A stretch of 64,000 bases of DNA, taken from the NCBI GenBank assembly GCA_024919215.1, contig CP103437.1, positions 558,001-622,000 on the forward strand, written 5' to 3'. Numbering within the stretch: position 1 is the first letter of the stretch; each line of letters starts with the position of its first letter. The stretch comes from Methylophilaceae bacterium LSUCC0665 (GTDB taxonomy: Bacteria; Pseudomonadota; Gammaproteobacteria; Burkholderiales; Methylophilaceae). The notes below the pieces were generated by a model. That model saw only the letters and a list, made by a program, of their open reading frames with translations. It ran no database searches and had not been told where the DNA came from. This document shows positions 46,977 through 56,053 of the stretch, one piece after another. The position numbers were made by a program, and so were the translations under genes.

Positions 46977-47910
46977 AGATCAAGAAGTTAAAGACCAGGC
47001 ACTGAATACGTTACTGAATAATATCTTCATTGAAAATAGAAGAAATCGCAGATGGAGTAATTTTTTTAAAATTGTTACCTTCTTGTATCTTTTTATCCTT
47101 CTTTTTATATTTCTTGCTAAACCTGGTGATCAAATGAATACGTCAGGGGATTTTACAGCCTTGGTTAAGCTGAATGGCATTATCTCATCAGAATCTGAGA
47201 TTAATGCAGAGGATGCTATCAAAAGTTTACAAAAGGCGATGAAAAATGATGGCACTAAGGGACTTATTATAAGTATTAATAGCCCGGGGGGAAGTCCAGT
47301 CCAGTCCGCAATGATCAATGATGAAATAAAACGCCTTAAATTGATTTATCCTCAAAAGCCCATCAAGGTTGTTGTTGAGGATGTTTGTGCCTCAGGAGGA
47401 TATTTTATTGCTGTTGCAGCAGATGATATATATGCAAATAAATCAAGTATTGTTGGCTCGATTGGAGTTTTGATGAATGGTTTTGGTTTTGATCAAGCGA
47501 TTGAGAAGCTTGGGATTGAAAGACGATTGATGACTGCAGGGAAAAACAAAGGAATTCTTGATCCATTTCAGCCTGTAGATCCTGCTCAAATGAAGCATGT
47601 TCAACAACTTCTCGATGAAGTTCATCAGCAATTTATCGCTGCAGTCAAAGAGGGTAGAGGCGATCGATTATCTGAGGACCAATCAATATTCTCAGGGTTG
47701 TTTTGGAATGGTGAGTCAGCATACAAATTGGGATTGATTGATGGCTTTGGAACAGTATCATCAATCGCAAAAGATGTAATTGGATATGAAAAAGTGATTG
47801 ATTTCACGACTTATGAAACCTTTGCTGATCGCTTTGCAAAAAAGCTAGGGGCTGGGATTGGTAGTGTGTTGCATAGTCAAATAATTAATAAAAATTATCA
47901 ATTAAATTAA
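46960..47910 (+). CDS. sppA: Signal peptide peptidase SppA, short form
   Basis: Serine protease of the S49 family that digests cleaved signal peptides at the membrane. One membrane anchor (about 39-53) follows a basic N terminus. NSPGGSPVQS and VCASGGYFIAVAADDIYAN carry the active site, with S145 as likely nucleophile and a lysine about 60 residues later as base. 316 residues make it the single-domain (SohB/SppA36) type, half the size of E. coli SppA. Last gene of the rluC run; 4 bp from the convergent pgi stop. Confidence 0.93.
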   Translation: MTVKNKDQEVKDQALNTLLNNIFIENRRNRRWSNFFKIVTFLYLFILLFIFLAKPGDQMNTSGDFTALVKLNGIISSESEINAEDAIKSLQKAMKNDGTKGLIISINSPGGSPVQSAMINDEIKRLKLIYPQKPIKVVVEDVCASGGYFIAVAADDIYANKSSIVGSIGVLMNGFGFDQAIEKLGIERRLMTAGKNKGILDPFQPVDPAQMKHVQQLLDEVHQQFIAAVKEGRGDRLSEDQSIFSGLFWNGESAYKLGLIDGFGTVSSIAKDVIGYEKVIDFTTYETFADRFAKKLGAGIGSVLHSQIINKNYQLN

Positions 47911-47914
47911 TTAT

Positions 47915-49567
47915 TTAGCACTTTTTTTTAATGTAATCTATTAGATTATTTGTTGAGGAATCAAAACAGCTGGTTGTCTTTTCACCTTGAATTTTTGGCA
48001 AAACGAGGCGGGCAATTTGCTTACCATACTCAACTCCCCACTGGTCAAATGAATTAATATTCCAAATAACTCCTTGGACAAATATTTTATGTTCATAAAG
48101 CGCTATGAGCCTACCTAGGTTTTTTGGCGTAAGCTTTTCAAATAGGATAGTATTGCTTGGCCTATTTCCTTCGAATGATCGATGAGGTAGCAAAGAAGAT
48201 ATTTCTTGATCGCTTAACCCTGAATTAATGAGCTCAGATCGCGCCTCATCAATGGTTTTCCCCATCATTAAAGATTGTGATTGAGCAAGTAGATTGGACA
48301 TCAGGATTTTATGATGAAGATTTTTTTTATCTCCAGGGTTGTAGTGAGATTTTATGGGCATAATAAAATCACATGGGACAAACTGCGTGCCTTGATGAAT
48401 CAATTGGTAGAAGGCGTGTTGTCCATTTGTACCTGACTCACCCCATATAACTGGACCTGTCTCTAGACATACTCGCTTGCCATCTCGATCAATAAATTTA
48501 CCATTGCTTTCCATGTCTGCTTGCTGCAAATAGGATGGCAACAAGGATAGTCCTTGATCATAAGGAAGTATTGCTTGTGTGTTAAATTTAAAGAAGTTGT
48601 TATACCAAATACCAATTAAAGCCATCTGAATTGGCATATTTTTTTCTATTGGAGCATGAAGAAAGTGTTGATCCATCTCATAGGCACCAGTTTGAAGGGC
48701 TTTAAAATTTTCATAACCTAAGAAAATCGAAATAGACAGGCCAATAGATGACCACAAGGAGTATCTTCCACCAACCCAGTCCCAAAAAATAAACATATTT
48801 TCTTCGTTTATGCCAAATTCTTTTACTTTTTCGGTATTAGTAGATACGGCAACAAAATGTTGACTGATAGCATCATTATTTTTTGCATGATTTAAAAACC
48901 AATGTCGAGCAGAAAAAGCATTGGTCATCGTTTCTTGGGTGGTAAATGTTTTGGAAGCAACTATAAAAAGGGTAGTTTCAGGATCACACTGTTCAAGCGT
49001 CAAGGCTAAGTCCGCACCATCTACATTTGAAACAAAATGAATTCGTAAATCTTTATGTGAAAAGGGCTGTAAAGCTTTACAAACCATTGCAGGACCCAAA
49101 TTAGAACCACCGATTCCAATATTCACAATCGTATTAATTTTTTTACCAGTAAACCCTTTCCAGGATCCATCGTTAATTGAATTGCTAAAGCTTTCAATCT
49201 GCTTTAAAACTTTTTTAACTTCTGGTTTAACATCAATACCATCAACAAAAATAGGATCATCATCTTGCGAACGAAGTGCTGTATGAAGAACTGCACGATC
49301 TTCTGTTGTGTTTATTTTATCACCACTAAATTGTTTAGCTCTCCAATCTTCTACATCAGCTTTAATAGCTAATTTGTTAAGAAGGACTAAGGTTTTGTCA
49401 TTTATTCTATTTTTTGAAAAATCAAATAAAAAATCATCCAATGCTAGGTGAAATTTTTCAAAACGCTGCTCGTCATCTTTAAACAGATCTCGCATCTGAA
49501 CATTTTTGATATCGTCAAAATGTTTTTTTAGGTCTTGCCACTCGTTGGAGTCAATTATTTTCGTCAT
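47915..49567 (-). CDS. pgi: Glucose-6-phosphate isomerase
   Basis: Interconverts fructose 6-phosphate and glucose 6-phosphate, linking the RuMP cycle to the oxidative pentose-phosphate branch and to sugar-nucleotide synthesis. Conserved blocks: NIGIGGSNLGPAMV, SKTFTTQETMTNA, WVGGRYSLWSSIGLS and ESGTNGQHAFYQLIHQGT with the catalytic glutamate and histidine region; the C-terminal lysine lies in EHKIFVQG or the terminal helix. 550 residues, as in E. coli (549). It is a single gene, with its own spacer on both sides. Confidence 0.97.
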   Translation of the reverse strand: MTKIIDSNEWQDLKKHFDDIKNVQMRDLFKDDEQRFEKFHLALDDFLFDFSKNRINDKTLVLLNKLAIKADVEDWRAKQFSGDKINTTEDRAVLHTALRSQDDDPIFVDGIDVKPEVKKVLKQIESFSNSINDGSWKGFTGKKINTIVNIGIGGSNLGPAMVCKALQPFSHKDLRIHFVSNVDGADLALTLEQCDPETTLFIVASKTFTTQETMTNAFSARHWFLNHAKNNDAISQHFVAVSTNTEKVKEFGINEENMFIFWDWVGGRYSLWSSIGLSISIFLGYENFKALQTGAYEMDQHFLHAPIEKNMPIQMALIGIWYNNFFKFNTQAILPYDQGLSLLPSYLQQADMESNGKFIDRDGKRVCLETGPVIWGESGTNGQHAFYQLIHQGTQFVPCDFIMPIKSHYNPGDKKNLHHKILMSNLLAQSQSLMMGKTIDEARSELINSGLSDQEISSLLPHRSFEGNRPSNTILFEKLTPKNLGRLIALYEHKIFVQGVIWNINSFDQWGVEYGKQIARLVLPKIQGEKTTSCFDSSTNNLIDYIKKKC

Positions 49568-49624
49568 TTATAAATGTTAATTTAGGTGAGTAAAATTGAA
49601 AGCGCTATTATAGCAAAAAATATA

Positions 49625-50701
49625 TTATTTCTTCGCTTCTTGTTCGCTTATTGCCCATAAAACATGTTCTTTGATTAAATTTGAAGGATCCTCACTTCGT
49701 TTTATTAAAGCATCTATAATTTTTTGATCATGGCCTGCGTTGCCTAGAGCAATTGCGACATTACTAATCCATTTTTCATAACCAATCCTCCTGATGGCGC
49801 TTCCATTGAAGTGATCATTAAAACTGTGGTTATCCATCAAAAAACAGTCCATAAGAGAAATGTTATTTAACTTATGTCTTACAAAAAAATCTATTTCAGT
49901 GCTTTTCTTAGCAAATTTATTCCATGGACAGATAATCTGACAATCATCACACCCGTATATTCGATTACCAATTTTTTTCCTAAAGCTTTTAGGAATTGTG
50001 CCTTTATGTTCAATTGTCCAGTAGGAGATACACTTAGATGCATTTAGATAGTAAGGTTTTTCAATGGCCTGGGTGGGACAAATGTCAATACAGGCTGAGC
50101 AAGAGCCGCAGTGGTTTGTGCTACTTGTTTGATTGAAAACTAATGGAGCGTTCGTATATAGTTCACCAAGAAAGAACCATGAGCCATTATTCTTGTTGAG
50201 TAATAATGTATTTTTTCCACGCCAACCTAGTCCAGCCTGAGTCGCAATTTCAATCTCTGGGCTTGGTGCTGAATCAGTTATCGCTCTGTATTTAAAATCA
50301 AAATCACTTTCTGTAATTATAGATTTAATCAAACTACCAAAGTGATTAAGTTTTTTCTTTAATGTCTTGTGATAATCTCTTCCAAGAGCATAGCGGGCTA
50401 TATAGGCTTTATCTTTTTGGTTAATTAGATCAATAAGATTTTCGTTAAGTGGAAGATAGTCAAGCCTAACACTGATGATGCTTTTGGTGCTTGCCAAAAT
50501 ATTCTCAGGATCAAATTTAATGTCTTGATGATCTTCAAGATAAGACATGGCACCATGATTTTTAGCGTCAATCCACTCTTTATACAGTCCCTGATTTTGA
50601 TTAATTACGGCATCAGATATCCCTACATCATTAAATCCTAGCTCTTTACCAGTGGCTATAATTTTTTTTGATATATCTTTCCAATAAGCCTTATCTAACA
50701 T
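49625..50701 (-). CDS. queG: Epoxyqueuosine reductase
   Basis: Final step of queuosine formation in tRNA, using cobalamin and two [4Fe-4S] clusters. Cluster motifs CGSCSACIDICPTQAI and CDDCQIICPWN are intact, and ATQAGLGWRGKNTLLL is the family's substrate/cobalamin region. A HEAT-like C terminus follows. Start placed at ATG 50701 (358 residues, MLDKAYWK): the frame runs on to 50770 but that would overlap the divergent tsaE by more than 40 bp. It implies a need for cobalamin. Confidence 0.93.
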   Translation of the reverse strand: MLDKAYWKDISKKIIATGKELGFNDVGISDAVINQNQGLYKEWIDAKNHGAMSYLEDHQDIKFDPENILASTKSIISVRLDYLPLNENLIDLINQKDKAYIARYALGRDYHKTLKKKLNHFGSLIKSIITESDFDFKYRAITDSAPSPEIEIATQAGLGWRGKNTLLLNKNNGSWFFLGELYTNAPLVFNQTSSTNHCGSCSACIDICPTQAIEKPYYLNASKCISYWTIEHKGTIPKSFRKKIGNRIYGCDDCQIICPWNKFAKKSTEIDFFVRHKLNNISLMDCFLMDNHSFNDHFNGSAIRRIGYEKWISNVAIALGNAGHDQKIIDALIKRSEDPSNLIKEHVLWAISEQEAKK

Positions 50702-50727
50702 GAAAAAAAATAATACACTATGAAGTA

Positions 50728-51180
50728 ATGGATCATACACATCATATCTGCAAATCAGAGGAAGATACAAAAAAAGTTGCTGAACTTATTGCACCCCAGC
50801 TCAAACCAGGCATGGTAATTTTCCTTAAGGGCGAGCTCGGAGCAGGAAAAACTACATTAGTGAGATATTTACTTAAGTCTTTGGGTTACCAGGATAAAGT
50901 AAAGAGCCCAACTTACAATCTTGTAGAAACGCATCAATTAAAAAATTTGACAGTACATCATTTTGACTTATACCGTTTTGGGTGCCCAGAGGAATGGTTT
51001 AGTGGTGGATTTGATGATTACTTAATCACAGAAAATCCGATTTCTATCATTGAATGGCCAGAAAAAATTAAGGGCGTGAATATTAAACCAGATATAGATA
51101 TAAATATCTCAACTGAGCAACTTGATGTCAGAGTGATGGACATTTATATCAAAGAAGAGGCTGGTGATGCCCTTACATAG
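50728..51180 (+). CDS. tsaE: tRNA t6A synthesis ATPase TsaE
   Basis: P-loop protein that drives the TsaB-TsaD complex making N6-threonylcarbamoyl-adenosine at A37 of ANN-reading tRNAs. Walker A is GELGAGKTTLVR (about 33-44), then SPTYNLVETH and HFDLYRFGCPEEW, as in the family. 150 residues. It begins a four-gene plus-strand run tsaE-amiC-miaA-DMT transporter with overlaps; tsaE-ami and nearby miaA are also associated in E. coli (yjeE-amiB-mutL-miaA). Confidence 0.95.
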   Translation: MDHTHHICKSEEDTKKVAELIAPQLKPGMVIFLKGELGAGKTTLVRYLLKSLGYQDKVKSPTYNLVETHQLKNLTVHHFDLYRFGCPEEWFSGGFDDYLITENPISIIEWPEKIKGVNIKPDIDINISTEQLDVRVMDIYIKEEAGDALT

Positions 51181-52420
51181 AATTTGTTTTAGCTTTCTGT
51201 TAGCGTTTTTTGTAACAAATGTGTTTGCGGATGTACAAACTCGTGTGTGGCCATCCAATGAATATACGAGATTTACTATTGAATCCACTGACTACATAAA
51301 AAATGATCAATCAATTTTAAAAAACCCAGATCGAGTGGTTATTGATTTAAAAAGTATTAATATAAACAAGAGTTTAAAAGATTTATCTAAAGTAGATTTT
51401 AAATATAATTCATCTATTTCAGGGGTACGTGTAGCACAGTATGATCCTGGTACAGTACGTATTGTGGTCGATTTACGTCACGAGTCTAAGATTAAAATTT
51501 TTAGTTTGAAGCCTTTCAAATCATATGGCCATCGTCTTGTTGTCGATGTCTATCATGAGGAAGATGAAATTGCACATTTATTAAAACAATTGCAGGCTAA
51601 GGCAGGTGATGATCAAAAAGATAATAGTCAAAAGGTTGAAGATGAAAAAACCAACTTGACCACTAAAGAGAAATCCAGAGAGGAGCAGCCAAAGGAGACT
51701 GAACAGGCTAAAATCGTTGTAGCAATTGATGCTGGGCATGGTGGAGAGGATCCTGGTGCAAGAGGATCATCGGGTACAAAAGAAAAAGACATCACTCTGG
51801 CCATTGCGAAGAAATTACGAGATGCCATTAATAAAGAGCCAAACCTTCAGGGGGTTTTAATACGTGATGGCGATTACTTTATCCCGCTAGCAAAAAGAGT
51901 TGCTAAAGCTAGAAAGCTTGAGGCTGATCTATTTGTGTCAATTCATGCAGATGCTTTTACAAAGAAATCTGTGAAAGGATCCTCCGTATTTGCTTTGTCC
52001 GAGAGAGGAGCTTCAAGTGCATTTGCTAAATTTATAGCTAATAAAGAAAATGAGTCAGATTTGATTGGCGGAGTCAGTATTGATGATAAACATCCAGTTT
52101 TGGCGCAAACTTTACTCGATTTATCTTTAAGTGCGACGATTAATGATTCAATGAAATTGGGACGGTATGTTTTAGATGAGATGGGCAAGGTTAATACATT
52201 ACATAAGAAATATGTGGAGCAAGCTGGTTTTGCAGTTCTAAAAGCTCCGGATATCCCATCTATACTTGTCGAGACTGCATTTATAAGTAATCCAAAGGAG
52301 GAAAAAAACCTCAGGTCAGAAAGCTTTCAAATTAAACTAGCTGAAAGTGTGGTAAAGGGTATCAAGACATACCTTAAAACAGGTGCCAACCTTGCCTTCT
52401 TTTATGAGCCTGAACAGTGA
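51164..52420 (+). CDS. amiC: N-acetylmuramoyl-L-alanine amidase with AMIN domain
   Basis: Cuts the stem peptide from MurNAc to split septal peptidoglycan. A signal peptide (about 1-22) is followed by an AMIN targeting domain (about 25-125), an acidic/lysine-rich linker (about 140-180), and a zinc amidase_3 domain starting VVAIDAGHGGEDPGARG; further ligands are in the segments around VSIHAD and PSILVETAFISNP. 418 residues. Start is GTG followed directly by ATG, overlapping tsaE. AmiB and AmiC cannot be told apart with certainty. Confidence 0.93.
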   Translation: MMPLHRICFSFLLAFFVTNVFADVQTRVWPSNEYTRFTIESTDYIKNDQSILKNPDRVVIDLKSININKSLKDLSKVDFKYNSSISGVRVAQYDPGTVRIVVDLRHESKIKIFSLKPFKSYGHRLVVDVYHEEDEIAHLLKQLQAKAGDDQKDNSQKVEDEKTNLTTKEKSREEQPKETEQAKIVVAIDAGHGGEDPGARGSSGTKEKDITLAIAKKLRDAINKEPNLQGVLIRDGDYFIPLAKRVAKARKLEADLFVSIHADAFTKKSVKGSSVFALSERGASSAFAKFIANKENESDLIGGVSIDDKHPVLAQTLLDLSLSATINDSMKLGRYVLDEMGKVNTLHKKYVEQAGFAVLKAPDIPSILVETAFISNPKEEKNLRSESFQIKLAESVVKGIKTYLKTGANLAFFYEPEQ

Positions 52421-53343
52421 AACAAGTTTTTTTAATGGGCCCTACAGCCTCTGGTAAAACGGGGATTGCAACACAACTATTTCAAGAATTAAAGCTTCAG
52501 CTTGTAAGTGTCGATGCCACGCAAATTTATTCTGATTGTAATATTGGTTCGGCTAAACTGCCGGCAGATGACTTAAAAAAATTCCCTCATGAGTTGGTAA
52601 GTATTATTTCACCCTGCGATAATTTTTCAGTTGATCATTTTTTAAATCACTATCAACAAATTTTAAATCAATTAAATGGTAAAGGAATTAACCCTCTTTT
52701 GGTGGGTGGAACTATGATGTATTTCAATGCCATTCTTAACCCTCTTGATGATGTACCAAGATCGACCCCGGACGTTAGAAAGCACGTAGAGGAATTAGTT
52801 AACGTTAATGGGCTAGATTGGCTTGCAGCAAAAGTAAAGGAAGTCGACCCTCAATCAAAGATTGCCAATACGGACAAGCAAAGGTTGATGAGGTCCTATG
52901 AGGTGTTTTTAATTTCTAATCAGCCTCTATCCAGTTTTTACAACAGAACTCCTAAGCAAGACTCGATCCATGATAAAGATATCCTTAAAATTGCACTGGT
53001 TCCCAATGATCGAAAAAAACTTCATGAAGCAATCTCACTCAGGACTAAAACCATGTTAGAGGTGGGTTTGGTGGAGGAGGTGGAAAGGTTATTTGTTAAA
53101 TATCCTGGATTAAGCTGGAATTCCAACTCTATGCGATCAATAGGCTACCGACAGGTTGGAATGTTTTTAAGGGGGGAGATAAAGCAAGAGGAGTTGTTCG
53201 ATAAAATCTTGTTTGCCACGAGGCAATTGGCAAAGCGACAAATCACCTGGCTCAGATCTATGCAGAACACCCAGATTTACGATCCCTTTGAAATTGATAT
53301 CTACCAGAAGATTAATCATGCGATCAAACAATTTATCAATTAA
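52417..53343 (+). CDS. miaA: tRNA dimethylallyltransferase
   Basis: Transfers a dimethylallyl group to A37 of UNN-reading tRNAs. P-loop GPTASGKT begins at residue 8; DATQIYSDCNIGSAK, the insertion region and SMRSIGYRQ near the C terminus match the family, as does TRQLAKRQITWLR. 308 residues. Starts at GTG in a GTGA overlap with the amiC stop. hfq, which follows miaA in many Proteobacteria, is absent; a DMT transporter gene comes next. Confidence 0.96.
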   Translation: MKQVFLMGPTASGKTGIATQLFQELKLQLVSVDATQIYSDCNIGSAKLPADDLKKFPHELVSIISPCDNFSVDHFLNHYQQILNQLNGKGINPLLVGGTMMYFNAILNPLDDVPRSTPDVRKHVEELVNVNGLDWLAAKVKEVDPQSKIANTDKQRLMRSYEVFLISNQPLSSFYNRTPKQDSIHDKDILKIALVPNDRKKLHEAISLRTKTMLEVGLVEEVERLFVKYPGLSWNSNSMRSIGYRQVGMFLRGEIKQEELFDKILFATRQLAKRQITWLRSMQNTQIYDPFEIDIYQKINHAIKQFIN

Positions 53344-54213
53344 ATGCCGATGAAAAGGGAAGAGTTTTTAGGCTTAAGCTGCTTACTTTATGGGACAGTA
53401 TTTTGGGGCCTGGTTTGGTATCCTTATAGGCTGCTTGAGCTAAATCAAATTTACCCGATATCTGCTAGCTCCCTGACCTTTTTGGTTGCCAGCATACTCG
53501 CATTGGTATTTATATTTCCAAAAAGACATGACGATATTCTTTTGAATCTGAAATCTTTGGTAATTTTTGCTTTGGTAGGATGTGTCACGAATATTTCATA
53601 TGTCATTGCTGTTGTTAATGGAAATGTTGTCAGGTCGATGTTGCTTTTCTTTATGTCACCTCTGTGGACGATATTTTTAAGCTATTTTTTAATACCCAAC
53701 GATACATTTCAAAAAAAAGATGCATACATTGCCTTACTGTCGATTGTTGGTGGATTTATTATTTTGTTAGATCCTAATTCATTTTTAATGAATGTAGGGT
53801 TCAGCGATTTTTTTGCCCTAATAGCTGGAATTTTCTTTGCCTGTACCAATGTATTAGCAAGAAAATTCAGCAAGATTCATTATCAATCAAAATCTTTTGC
53901 GATTTGGGTAGGGGTGGCAGTTGGTGGAGCGTTATTAATATTAATAACCAATGATTTAAATGTTATTAATTTGATAAATCCAAAAAGTCTAATGTTGTTA
54001 CTCGTCATCGGGTTACTTCTTTTTTGTTCGACGCTGATTATCCAATATGGATTACCTAAAATTAATCCTGTTAAAGCAAGCCCTATTTTTACTTTTGAGA
54101 TTGTTGTGGCTGCTTTGTCATCTTATTGGCTGGCGAACGAAATATTGGGTGTTAAAGACCTGGTTGGAGGCGTATTTATTATCCTTGCAATTTCTCTCTC
54201 TGCTTTGAAATAA
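53344..54213 (+). CDS. EamA/DMT-family membrane transporter
   Basis: About ten hydrophobic segments in 289 residues, arranged as two EamA repeats: the first contains YGTVFWGLVWYPYRLLE and VRSMLLFFMSPLWTIFLSYFL; the second has NVLARKF and VKASPIFTFEIVVAALSSYWL. These proteins export metabolites such as amino acids or nucleosides, but the substrate cannot be read from sequence. Starts directly at the miaA stop; its 3' end overlaps the convergent TPR/GT41 gene by 35 bp. Confidence 0.88.
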   Translation: MPMKREEFLGLSCLLYGTVFWGLVWYPYRLLELNQIYPISASSLTFLVASILALVFIFPKRHDDILLNLKSLVIFALVGCVTNISYVIAVVNGNVVRSMLLFFMSPLWTIFLSYFLIPNDTFQKKDAYIALLSIVGGFIILLDPNSFLMNVGFSDFFALIAGIFFACTNVLARKFSKIHYQSKSFAIWVGVAVGGALLILITNDLNVINLINPKSLMLLLVIGLLLFCSTLIIQYGLPKINPVKASPIFTFEIVVAALSSYWLANEILGVKDLVGGVFIILAISLSALK

Positions 54214-56053
54214 GCTTTAAATAAATCTCTTCGATATTTTTTATATATACATCAGGCTGAAATAAGATATGCTTTTTGTTATTGATTTTTTCATTTAAAT
54301 CTTTTAGATGCTCTTGGTTGTTATAGAAGAAAATAGCTTGTTTTTGGTAATCTTGGAGATTATCAAGTACCAGCTCTTCTGAACAATCGATGGCATGTAA
54401 AAGGCTTGCCCCAACTCTCGATTGCATTGCTTCACCAATGTGTGTGATGGTAGGCTTATTTTGGTAAATTGCATCAGCTATGGTGGTATGTGCATTGTAT
54501 GGATAACAGTCTAAAAATAGGTCTGCATGCTTAATTCTGCCTATATGCTCGTCAATAGGAGCATACTCTGCAATAATTATTCTGTTGTCATCTAGACCAT
54601 TTTTCCTTGCATATTCTTTAATATTTCTCTTTGAAATATCGTTTTGCAAGAGTATCCATAGGGATGACTTTGGGCATTCTTGGAGTATGTTTATCCAGGC
54701 ATCAAAGATATCTTTTGTTATTTTTAAATTTTGATTAAAACTGGCAAAGATAAAATGATCATCTGGGAGGTGGTATGTATCTCTTGATACTTTTATTGAA
54801 GGCCTTTTAAAATTATTGGGTTGGTAGGTCGGTTTTAAATTAATGATTTGTTCAGAAAAGAACTTTGCGTTACTTGTATCAATAACAATTTCATCCGCAA
54901 ATATGAAATCACACAATGGTTTGTCATTGAAACTTCCGAACGAACCAGGATAGCCGAGCCAGTTAATTTGAATTGGAGCGGGGTGATATTTTAGGATATT
55001 GGTCCTACTATTTTTTGTAAACCCTGATAAATCGACCAGAATATCAATCTCTAAATCACTAATTTTTTGAACAAGCTCATAATCAGACATGTTAAAGGTG
55101 TTAATAAAGTTTGTTGATAATTTTTTAAAAGACAAATGTTCTTTTGATTCCTCCTCAACACCATTAAATAGAAAAATCACCTCAAATTTTTCCTCATCGT
55201 GAAATGACAGGGCATCATGTACCAAATAAAATAAGGGATGATTCCTTAGGTCTGAGGACATGTAGGCAATTTTAACTTTTCTGTCATTTATTTTCGTGGA
55301 GTGGGTATGCATTCTTGGTTCAAATGGTAATTTTTTATTCCACTGACAGGCAATTTTTAAGTATTGTTCATTAGAGATCCCTGGTAGGGTAAGTAAAGGG
55401 AAGGGTGGAAAAGAAAAATTGTCATCCTTTAGTCGATTATGAATATCTTTCATTAGGGTATCAAACTCACTCCAGTCATTAATCTTTTGATTCAGATGAA
55501 GTAATTGGACTAAGGCATTGTCATTTTTTTTAAGCTGATATGATTTCTCATAACATTTTTTTGCCTCGTTTAAGTTATCAAGTTTTAGATAAGCATTCGC
55601 TAAATTGTTATACAGATCTTCATCGTCTCCACCCCCTTTGCTTTGAGCGGTTAAATAATGATTAATGGCAACTATAATTTCATTATTGGCTTGCAAGACA
55701 TTGGCGTAATTATAAAAATGCCGCCAATTTTTATTCTCATGATTTATTAGTTCTTCAAAATATAGCTTCGATTGTTGATAATTTCTTTTTAGAAATGCAT
55801 CATTTCCAAGCTCATTCAGACAAAATGAAATTGATTCAGCGAGATGATCATTGTCACGAAAGACATGATAGACCCTTCGAAAGTAGCCCAGAGCCTCTTC
55901 AAAATCTCCAGCCATAGCATAATAGTTACCAATTTCAGTTTGGATTGAAAGGTCCCGGGGCACTTTCTTGAGTTCTTTTTTTAATAGCTGTATAGCTTCA
56001 TCGAATTTATTTTGTGATTCTAGGTCAGCAAGCGTTTTGTTGAGATCATGCAT
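54179..56053 (-). CDS. TPR-containing GT41 (SPINDLY/OGT-like) glycosyltransferase
   Basis: About 220 N-terminal residues form tetratricopeptide repeats (LNKTLADLESQNKFDEAIQLL; DEDLYNNLANAYLKLDNLNEAKKCYEKSY). The rest is a GT41 catalytic region as in O-GlcNAc transferase: KIAYMSSDLRNHPLFYLV, ILVDLSGFTKNSRTNIL, PAPIQINWLGYPGSFG, then DLFLDCYPYNAHTTIADA and QSRVGASLLHAI. Such enzymes attach a sugar to Ser/Thr of proteins; the target here is unknown. Start set at ATG 56053 (624 residues), overlapping the preceding stop; a TTG at 56065 is also in frame. Last gene of the ten-gene minus-strand run. Confidence 0.9.
   Translation of the reverse strand: MHDLNKTLADLESQNKFDEAIQLLKKELKKVPRDLSIQTEIGNYYAMAGDFEEALGYFRRVYHVFRDNDHLAESISFCLNELGNDAFLKRNYQQSKLYFEELINHENKNWRHFYNYANVLQANNEIIVAINHYLTAQSKGGGDDEDLYNNLANAYLKLDNLNEAKKCYEKSYQLKKNDNALVQLLHLNQKINDWSEFDTLMKDIHNRLKDDNFSFPPFPLLTLPGISNEQYLKIACQWNKKLPFEPRMHTHSTKINDRKVKIAYMSSDLRNHPLFYLVHDALSFHDEEKFEVIFLFNGVEEESKEHLSFKKLSTNFINTFNMSDYELVQKISDLEIDILVDLSGFTKNSRTNILKYHPAPIQINWLGYPGSFGSFNDKPLCDFIFADEIVIDTSNAKFFSEQIINLKPTYQPNNFKRPSIKVSRDTYHLPDDHFIFASFNQNLKITKDIFDAWINILQECPKSSLWILLQNDISKRNIKEYARKNGLDDNRIIIAEYAPIDEHIGRIKHADLFLDCYPYNAHTTIADAIYQNKPTITHIGEAMQSRVGASLLHAIDCSEELVLDNLQDYQKQAIFFYNNQEHLKDLNEKINNKKHILFQPDVYIKNIEEIYLKLISKQREKLQG

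Noticed and set aside
50702-50770. Longer queG start adding 23 residues
   Set aside because: It would overlap the divergent tsaE start by 43 bp and adds a hydrophobic stretch foreign to the family; MLDKAYWK fits the expected N terminus.
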